In this document: positions 9,348 through 15,396 of the stretch, in pieces
Layout: each line of letters begins with the position of its first letter
Position numbering within the stretch: position 1 is the stretch's first letter
NCBI RefSeq assembly: GCF_000611645.1
Contig: NW_014012360.1
Location: 1-15,396, forward strand
Length of the DNA stretch: 15,396 nucleotides
Source: Monoraphidium neglectum
Lineage: Eukaryota > Chlorophyta > Chlorophyceae > Sphaeropleales > Selenastraceae
Direction: 5' to 3'
Program-made: the position numbers and the translations under genes
The notes under the pieces: model-generated
The model's input: the letters and a program-made list of their open reading frames with translations, nothing else
What the model was told of the DNA's origin: nothing
Database searches by the model: none

Positions 9348-9662
9348 CTCTATACGTCACAAATGCGCTGTATTACTAAGTCATGCTGTAGCTGAAGCGC
9401 AGTTGTGGGACGAAGAGAGCTGCCAGGGTCAACGCGGATTTGCGGAACACGCAAGATTCGGTTTGACACGCTTTGCTGGGTCAACACTAGTTGTAGTCAC
9501 GTAGATCTGACGGGATGTTGCGGCACGCGGCTTTGAAGTCATCCCCACCAGCATCGTGATGGTGATGGTGATGACTCGACGAGTGGCTGCCTCTTGCGCT
9601 CTGATCCATACATAACGATGGCGTGAATTGCGTAGAGCACGCAAGAAAATGTAACTTCAGCA
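9348..9662. promoter_or_regulatory. Divergent intergenic region between the SHIPPO and hydrolase genes
   Basis: These 315 bp separate two start codons facing away from each other, so they should contain both promoters and both 5' untranslated regions. A short GATGGT repeat lies at about 9556-9574, and a GGGTCAAC word occurs twice (about 9426-9433 and 9478-9485). No clear TATA box or known motif was identified. Confidence 0.5.
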
Positions 9663-10760
9663 ATGACGCACGCCTTGCGCATATACGAATTGGGGGGCTC
9701 GATCGATGGCCCCCCATTGCTCCTGCTGCACGCCAACGGATTCCACGCACGTGTATTCGAGCCCATGACACCTGCACTGGGTGCCTTCCGCTGCATAGCG
9801 CTCGATCTACCAGGGCACGGCGATGCCTCCGAGTCTGGGCCCCAAAGCGCCGTAATTGACTCTGCAGTGCAGCTTCTATTCGATGTGGTGGTCAGAGCAG
9901 GCCTGCGTGGCCGCTGCCTCTGCCTGGGTCACTCGCTCGGCGGCGCGCTCGCGCTGTCCGCGGAGGCGGCGCACCCCGGGCTCTTTGCAGCAATATTCGC
10001 ATTCGAACCCGTGGCCGCCCCGGCGCCAGAGGCGGTCGGCAGCCCGGCGCGCCAGTCTGCGTGGGAGGTGCTGGCCGGGATGGCGCGCAAGCGGCGGAGT
10101 GGCTTCGCCAGCCCGCAGGAGGCGCTCGATCGGCTCGGCAGCAAGCTGCCTTTCAGCTCGTTGCACCCTGATGCGCTCCGCGCGTACCTGCGGCACGGCC
10201 TGCGGCGAGCTGCTGCCGCGGACGGCGGCGGCAGCAGCAGCAGCGGGGGCGGCGAGCAGCTCTGGCAGCTGAAATGCGCGCCGGAGACCGAGGCGGCCTG
10301 GTTTACGGCGGTCGGCGAGTGCATCCCCATCCGCACAGAGCGCGTGCGCTGCCCCGTCATGGTGGCTGTGGGCGCCGTGGGCAGCAGCGGTGCCAGCAGC
10401 AGCGGCAGCGGCCAGCCGAGCCGCAGCAGCACAACCAGCAGCAGCACGGGCAGCGGCGGCAACGCGCAGCCCCAACCCAAGGGGGCCGACGGCAGCGGCG
10501 GCGGCGACGGCGGCAACATCCACGGGCAGCTGCCGCTGCTCGGCGAGCGGCTGGCTGAGGCGCTGCCGGCTTCGCTCGTGCGCCGCTACCCCCGCCTGTC
10601 CCATTTTGGGCCGCTGCAGGACCCGGAGGGGGTGGCATCTGATGCGCGGGAGTTTTTCCTGGGTGTGCTCCAGGCGCAGGCTGACGGCGGCAGCGGGAGC
10701 GCGCTGCGGGCGAGGGGCCGTGCTGGCGGCCGGGCGCCGCTGCCGGCGTCACGGCTATGA
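9663..10760 (+). CDS. Alpha/beta-hydrolase fold protein, intronless
   Basis: A single exon of 365 residues. The fold markers run in order: LLLLHANGFHARVFEPM (18-34, with the HANG turn expected to form the oxyanion hole), IALDLPGHGDAS (45-56), the nucleophile elbow GHSLGG (89-94, Ser91), AIFAFEPVAAP (110-120), and SHFGPLQDPE (313-322) with the likely catalytic His314. The cap region (GMARKRRSGFASPQEALDRL, then LHPDALRAYLRHGL and LKCAPETEA) resembles a subfamily I recall from actinobacteria. Substrate unknown. There is no targeting peptide, so it is probably cytosolic. A Ser/Gly/Gln low-complexity insert (about 241-289) sits where the third catalytic residue normally follows strand 7, so the acid cannot be assigned; Glu116 is a candidate. 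The start follows from the short leader before the first strand. A TGTAA signal lies 342 bp past the stop. Confidence 0.87.
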   Translation: MTHALRIYELGGSIDGPPLLLLHANGFHARVFEPMTPALGAFRCIALDLPGHGDASESGPQSAVIDSAVQLLFDVVVRAGLRGRCLCLGHSLGGALALSAEAAHPGLFAAIFAFEPVAAPAPEAVGSPARQSAWEVLAGMARKRRSGFASPQEALDRLGSKLPFSSLHPDALRAYLRHGLRRAAAADGGGSSSSGGGEQLWQLKCAPETEAAWFTAVGECIPIRTERVRCPVMVAVGAVGSSGASSSGSGQPSRSSTTSSSTGSGGNAQPQPKGADGSGGGDGGNIHGQLPLLGERLAEALPASLVRRYPRLSHFGPLQDPEGVASDAREFFLGVLQAQADGGSGSALRARGRAGGRAPLPASRL

Positions 10761-11101
10761 TAACTGATTTCTGGAGCTGGCTGCAGGCTCAGTGCCGGCA
10801 GACCCACGGCTGGGCATGATGGCACTGCGACTTCCGCAAGGATGCCAGTGGGCTGAAAACGCCCCTGGAAAGTGCCGACTAAGTTCAACTGAACTCCTCC
10901 CTGCCACGCGTTTCTTTCGAAAAGGGCGGCTGCTGGTGAAGCCTCGCCTCTGTATGTGGTGTCGCACAGACGCCGGCGTCCGTGCCAGCATCGGCACCGC
11001 ATGTTTCCCCCGGTTGTCCAGTCGCTGGCGAGGGGCAGCAAAGCTATGCAACCCACCAATTTGTTCTTGTGGTGATGTGATATCAACGCGTGCCGCCTAC
11101 T
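10761..11101 (+). other. Probable 3' untranslated region of the hydrolase gene
   Basis: No coding signal was seen between the stop codon and the TGTAA at 11102-11106, and the length fits an algal 3' untranslated region. Nothing else was recognised here. Confidence 0.45.
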
Positions 11102-11106
11102 TGTAA
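11102..11106 (+). terminator. TGTAA polyadenylation signal
   Basis: TGTAA on the plus strand, 342 bp after the stop of the hydrolase gene. This matches the chlorophycean poly(A) signal and a normal 3' untranslated length. Confidence 0.55.
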
Positions 11107-11182
11107 TCAGGGAAGCTCTTCTTCACCAAGGCCCTTGTTGTTCAGGCAACCAGCACATGCTTATCTAGTACGCAAGCAGCAA

Positions 11183-11205
11183 ATTGGAGATCAAACATCT
11201 CCAAT
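11183..11205. repeat. Perfect 9-bp inverted repeat with 5-nt loop
   Basis: ATTGGAGAT (11183-11191) and ATCTCCAAT (11197-11205) enclose CAAAC. It lies about 80 bp past the hydrolase poly(A) signal and directly before a tandem repeat. It could form a hairpin in DNA or RNA; no function is shown. Confidence 0.8.
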
Positions 11206-11211
11206 CAAATT

Positions 11212-11255
11212 GGTGAGACAGCCATGCAACAGAGGTGAGACAGCCATAGAACAGA
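11212..11255. repeat. 22-bp tandem duplication
   Basis: Two units at 11212-11233 and 11234-11255, each GGTGAGACAGCCAT followed by GC or AG and AACAGA. They differ at two bases. Confidence 0.85.
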
Positions 11256-12025
11256 GGCGTTCTTGGGGGCTGCAGGTGCCCTGGGCACCGAAATGGTTGC
11301 AAGGCGCCAGCTAACCAGGTCATGGCTTCCCACATTCCAGCGTGAGTGGTACGAGCAGGGGGAACGGGCGTGCCCTCCAGTGTGGTGGCATGGGTGGCCC
11401 TTCCAGGGCTCCCCTGGTGTCGGTGCGGTGGACTGCGGTGCGCCATCCGGCAGGCATACATGGATCATGTCATAAGGACCATGGCGGCGTTGAGTGCCTG
11501 CTGTGGGGCCGGCAGCGGCCTGAGGAACCGCTAACAAATTCATCCGTATGGGATGAGATGGCTTCGAGCTGGAGAGCTGCAATCTAAGCGCTGTTTGTCA
11601 TGGCCGGGTGCTGCTCATGATGCTGTTGGGCACGGCCCAACAGCGGCACTGTGTGCAGAGATGCTGTCAGTGTACGCGCTAGTGCTTTACCTGGCGACTG
11701 GTCTTTGAATTGCACCGCAAAGCACAATGCGCTCGCCGAAAAGTTGACAAACATGCTTTACACGACAAGACTGGGACCTTGAGAGCTCTCGCTTGGGCTC
11801 CGTCGCCCAACTGGGTGTGCGGCCTCGACGAAGCCTACGAGAGTTGTCGCTGGTATACGGAAACAACGAGGGCCGCATCAGCAGACGCATTCGGCCGACG
11901 TGCGGCTGTCCAGCACTCAATCCGCTCAAGTGGCTGACGCGGCACCGGCGCTGCATGTGACGCACCCCGAGCTGTCAGAAGCACGCAACCCCTCCACGCA
12001 GCGCCGGCCTGGATAACCCGGGATC
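11256..12025. other. Intergenic stretch, promoter side of the glutamate receptor-like gene
   Basis: No supported gene. Short open frames at 11263-11587 and 11710-11937 have no recognisable motif. A 5' exon of the channel gene carrying a signal peptide could be hidden here, because the visible first exon starts almost directly in the ligand-binding domain. Confidence 0.35.
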
Positions 12026-13646
12026 ATGAATCCATCCAACGCCACCGCGGCCATGGCCCTGCAGCCCGCCGCAACCGCAGCGAGGGGCGCCGCCGCCGCA
12101 GCGTTGCGAGTGGTCGTCGCCCACCGCCCGCCCCTGGTTTTCATACGGGAGGCTGAAAACGGCTCGGTCTCCTACTCCGGCATGCTGATAGAGCTGCTGC
12201 CGCGGATGCTGGAGGCCGCGCGGATCAACCGCCCCTACCAGCTGTACCAGCTCCCCTCGGTGGGTCAGAGTGCACGCGAGCACGCCTGCGCCCGGCCGTC
12301 GGGCGCTGAAGTTGAAGCGGCGTGCGTCGGACCCCCGAAGGCCATGGCAGCGCCGCGGGGGCCGCTATGCCGGGCGCGCCTCCTGCGAGCGCCTGGGCCC
12401 TGCGTGCGGCCGCTGCGCACCAGCCCGCTGTGCCACGGGCCGCGTCCCCGCAGGCGCTTTGCGAACCCGCGAGACCACTGCCTGGAGCCGGCGGCTGGGG
12501 AGGCGCCCCAACCTCAGGTGTCTCTCCACGTGTGTCTCCTGACGCCATCGCACCTACCTCACCCCTCGCCCCCCCTTGTAGGGCGGCGGCGGCTCCCTCC
12601 TCGCCAATGGCAGCTGGAGCGGCGTCATGGGCGAGCTCACCGCGCGGCGCGCTGACCTGGCGATGTTCCCGCTGACGCTCACCAGCGCGCGCAGCCAGGC
12701 CATCAGCGCGACCGTGCCGTTCCTCGACTCGGGTTACGCCATGTTGGTCAAGATCACACAGCAGGACAACGCCTACTCGTTCCTGCTGCCCTTCCAGGTG
12801 GGCAGGGGGGTTTTATTTGGAGTGGATGCCTTTTTGACAAGCAGGATGGGTGGCGACGGGGTCGGGTTAAGGGGGTGGGTCAGGGGCAGCAGCAGGGGCA
12901 GCAGGGGCTGGGGCTGGCGGTTGCGCCCAAGGCCGCGTCTCCGTAGAAACTTTTTGGGCGAAGGGCCTCGGCATGGGGGGCTGCGTCAAGCACCCTCCGC
13001 GTCGCGCACCGCTTGGCGGGCGAGCCGGCCCGCGGCGCCCCCAACCCCCAGGCGCAGCCCCTGCTGCCCCTCAGCCATGCACGCGACGCCAGGAGAATTC
13101 CCCCAATAGTTCCCACCCTGCTCCCTGAACTTCCTCAACAACTTTGCCAAATTCGAATGCGACCCCAAAGCCGATGACCGCTTTTCAACCTTTATCTCTT
13201 TGACCCAAATCCACGATCTTATCAATGTGATATTTCAAAATCGCCGTGCAACCCCACCACTCAACCCAATATCCAAAACCGGCCCTGCCACGCAACACTG
13301 CAACCTCTTGAACTCCGTGATACCCGCCCTGCCCACCTAACCCCACAAAAAATCCACAAACCTCAAACCCAACCCCACCCCAGAGGGACACCTGGCTGCT
13401 GATCCTGGCGGCCCTCGCGGCGGTCATTCTGACGGCCACACTGCTGCACTCCTGGACGCGCCGCGCGCGCCACGCCGCGCTGGAGCGGCAGTATGGCCTC
13501 GGGCGCGAGGCGCCGCGGCGGCGGCGCCACGAGCGCGTTATGCAGCACGGCATAGAGACGACGTTCCTACTTGTGGGTCAGGGGGGCGCGCCCTCGTCGC
13601 ACAGCTGGGCGGTGAAGCTGCTGTACCTCTGCTGGGCCATATTCAG

Positions 13647-13706
<60 letters not shown>

Positions 13707-15024
13707 TGATGTCGCGCAGGTTGACGTCTTTTTGTATCTAGTGTTTCGGGGCGCGCTCGCGCGTTTTGGGCACACAGCTTGTGTTGGGCCGTGTTGTGGC
13801 GCACGCACACGCGCACATGCTCTCACTCCCGTCCCTCCCGCCAGCTGCATGCTGCGAGGCTGCCTTGCGTTGGCTGGCAGGGCCCCCCTGCTGCTGACGC
13901 GCGTTGGGAGCAGAGGACCGGGGCAGGCGCGGCGGCACACCTCCCCGGCAGCGACCTCCCTGCGCGCAGGCGCGCCGTCGGCCAGGCGCACGCGCCCACG
14001 GCGGACACCCCTCCCCTGCGACCCTGCCCCCCTCTCCCCTGACCCTTTTCCCCCAACCCCAAACAATACCTGGTTGAACAACAGCGTCATCACGCTCTCG
14101 GCTCACACCTGCAACCCTCCCCCCTCCCCACCCCCAAACATGACAGCGTCATCACGCTCTCGGCTTACACCGCGAACCTGACCGCCAACCTGACCGTGTC
14201 GCGCCTGGGCGTCTCCATCCAGACGCTCGCCGACCTGAAGCGCTCCGGCAACATGTTCGGGGTGCCCTTCGACTCGTCGGTCAGCAAGTGGGTGCGGTTT
14301 GACAGGGTTTGACCGGGTTTGACCGAGCGCTTCAACCCCCTCTGCTCGGCCCCTACCGGGCTGCTGGGACACGCAATGGCGGGAGGCTTTGGTTTGCTCT
14401 AAGGCCGGAAATCTCGTGGGAACGAGGGCGGTGTGTGCAGTGCGCGCGCGGCGCTGACTGCGGCCCTCGCGGGAGAGCCTGTCGTGCGCCTCATCCCTCC
14501 CCCCATCGCGCCCCCCGCCGCAGGTACTTCCGCGCCTCGAACGACGGCGTGGCCAACAGTCTGCAGGCGTCCATGGTGGAGTACCGCGACCAGGCGGCTG
14601 CAGTGCGGGACGTGCGCTCGGTGAGGGAGGGGGTTGGGGTTTATGGAGGGCGAGTGGCGGCGAGTGGCGGCGGGGCGGCGCGGCGGGGCGTGGAGGGTCG
14701 GGTGCGGCTGTAGGGAGGGCGCTCGGGGTCTTTGAGGGCACTGCCAGGGCTGGGAATGGCATGGGGGCGGGCCAGGGGGTGCAATGCCTTGGCACAGGGA
14801 GGGCCCGTGATCCGCAGGTGGCCGCCTCGCGGTCGCCGCCTGCCGCTGCCGGCCCCTGTGTGGCTCTGACCGCGCAAAACGCAGCGCTGAACGGCGGCGT
14901 GCGGTCGCCTCACCAAGCGCGGACGGGGCGGGCGGTCGCTGATGCGCCTGCTCACCGGCATGGGCGCGCCCTCAAAACCAACACCTGCAGGGCGCCATCG
15001 CTGCTTACGTCACCGACTTCCCTG
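12026..15024 (+). CDS. Ionotropic glutamate receptor-like (GLR) channel, 3' end beyond the window
   Basis: Exons are 12026-12259, 12582-12797, 13384-13646, 14147-14287, 14524-14620 and 14991-15024: 985 nt, about 328 residues, frame intact throughout. Domain order is that of iGluRs. S1 is LRVVVAHRPPLVFI (27-40), NGSWSGVMGEL (87-97) and MFPLTLTSAR (106-115), whose Arg115 should bind the ligand carboxylate. M1 is about 154-173. The pore segment is GQGGAPSS (215-222) with M2 to 237. M3 has SAYTANLTANLTV (243-255), matching the SYTANLAAFLT gating motif. The S2 start includes GAIAAYVTDFP (318-328), whose Asp326 matches the amino-group-binding position. No amino-terminal clamshell domain is visible and the N-terminus is not a clear signal peptide, so a 5' exon may be missed. 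The rest of S2 and M4 lie outside. Intron 3 has a GC donor. Exon 6 is short and less certain than the rest. Confidence 0.8.
12864..12886 (+). other. G-quadruplex-type motif in intron 2 of the GLR gene
   Basis: Four G runs (3, 5, 3 and 4 long) with loops TTAA, T and TCA match the G3+N1-7 consensus. It is on the sense strand, about 65 nt after the donor at 12798, in the G-rich half of the intron. The last 300 nt of the same intron are C/A-rich. Confidence 0.6.
13647..13705 (+). repeat. (GT)24 then (GC)n microsatellite directly after a GC splice donor
   Basis: Exon 3 ends ATATTCAG at 13646. The intron begins GC, then GT repeats from 13649 to about 13697, then alternating GC to 13705. Only the GC donor at 13647 keeps phase 2 and gives WAIFSVITLSAYTANL across the junction, the same length as the animal iGluR M2-M3 segment. 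Confidence 0.85.
14081..14178 (+). repeat. 36-bp duplication of a splice acceptor plus exon start (decoy 3' splice site)
   Basis: Copies at 14081-14116 and 14143-14178 match at 32 of 36 bases, the first 23 being identical and including ACAG and the exon start. The right copy keeps the M3 reading (AYTANLT). The left copy reads AHTCNPPPSPPP and, because the offset is 62 bp, runs into TGA at 14179-14181. Confidence 0.88.
14296..14325 (+). repeat. Three 10-bp tandem units in intron 4 of the GLR gene
   Basis: GGTTTGAC, then A or C, then G, is repeated three times without gaps, starting 9 bp after the donor at 14288. It adds to the G-rich start of this intron. Confidence 0.85.
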
Positions 15025-15396
15025 GTGGGGCGCCGTGAAGAGGGGGCGGGGAGGGTGCGGGTTCGGGAGGGGGTCGAGAGGGTGCACCGCCGGCCGCAGC
15101 TGCGCTCCATGCCGTTGGTGCATCACCCATGCATTTAAGGCCCAGCAATGCTGCCGGCGGCGGCACCGCGCGTTGCTCGCGGCCCTGGAGCCCTGCCGGC
15201 TCGCGCGACCCCGCAACTGCGGCGCGGCCGGCCCTCCCACGTCCCCAGAACGGAAGGTCCCGCTCACCGACCCCCTCTACCCTTCACCCCTGCATCCCAA
15301 GCTCGTCTGCCCCCCAAAGGCTACCACTTGAACCCGCCCACGCGCTCCCCTCCTTCCTGGCGCCCCGCCCCTGCCCCAAACGCTCAACCCCCATGA
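15025..15396 (+). other. Probable intron 6 of the GLR gene, running off the window
   Basis: It begins GTGGGG and is strongly G-rich to about 15080, then becomes C-rich, with long C/T runs from about 15265 to the end. This is the pattern of the gene's other introns, so the next exon (rest of S2) probably lies beyond the edge. No frame here gives convincing S2 sequence. A segment reading LLAALEPCRLARPRNCG (about 15170-15220) was considered as an exon but not accepted. Confidence 0.5.

Noticed and set aside
9876..10760. Long minus-strand and off-frame open frames over the hydrolase
   Set aside because: They are poly-Ala or poly-Arg shadows; the plus frame carries the ordered hydrolase motifs.
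14820..14990. Exon beginning after the CAG at about 14818 (VAASRSPPAAAGPC)
   Set aside because: It keeps frame but does not resemble S2; the exon at 14991 (GAIAAYVTDFP) fits the iGluR family at this point.
15140..15331. Candidate seventh GLR exon containing LLAALEPCRLARPRNCG
   Set aside because: No clean acceptor-donor pair in the right phase was found, and similarity to S2 is weak; the region looks like intron.

Overview
The window looks like nuclear DNA of a green alga, most likely a chlorophycean. Four things point that way. The coding DNA is very rich in G and C at third codon positions. Most genes are dense in introns with GT-AG borders and a few GC-AG borders. There are long (GT)n microsatellites inside introns. 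TGTAA motifs, the polyadenylation signal known from Chlorophyceae, lie downstream of some genes. All gene models below were built by hand from splice borders and reading-frame continuity. No alignment or search was run.

Layout, left to right. (1) 8-1589 (+): the 3' part of an unrecognised gene in six exons, two of them only 27 nt long, with three N-glycosylation sequons in the product. (2) About 1590-2870: no gene I can support. (3) 3272-5452 (-): a five-exon gene for a secreted leucine-rich-repeat (LRR) protein built from phase-symmetric two-repeat exons, with a decayed copy of its last exon at 3031-3180. (4) 5453-6933: gene-poor. (5) 6934-7356 (-): a small alanine-rich protein with an organelle-targeting-like N-terminus, function unknown. 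(6) 7883-9347 (-): a two-exon gene for a ciliary SHIPPO (STPG) repeat protein; splicing restores a perfect PGPGAY repeat. (7) 9348-9662: a 315-bp divergent promoter region. (8) 9663-10760 (+): an intronless alpha/beta hydrolase resembling a bacterial subfamily. (9) 10761-12025: 3' region and intergenic DNA with an inverted repeat and a tandem repeat. (10) 12026 to beyond the right edge (+): an ionotropic glutamate receptor-like channel gene, six exons visible.

The genes do not form an obvious pathway. The SHIPPO protein implies that the organism builds cilia, or that its lineage has kept ciliary genes. The glutamate receptor-like channel and the secreted LRR protein are surface or secreted products. 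The most unusual region is the channel gene. It has no amino-terminal clamshell domain. One intron has a GC donor lying directly against a (GT)24 microsatellite. A 36-bp duplication creates a decoy 3' splice site 62 bp before the real one, exactly at the M3 gating helix, and its use would shift the frame to a stop. Its introns also begin G-rich and end C-rich.
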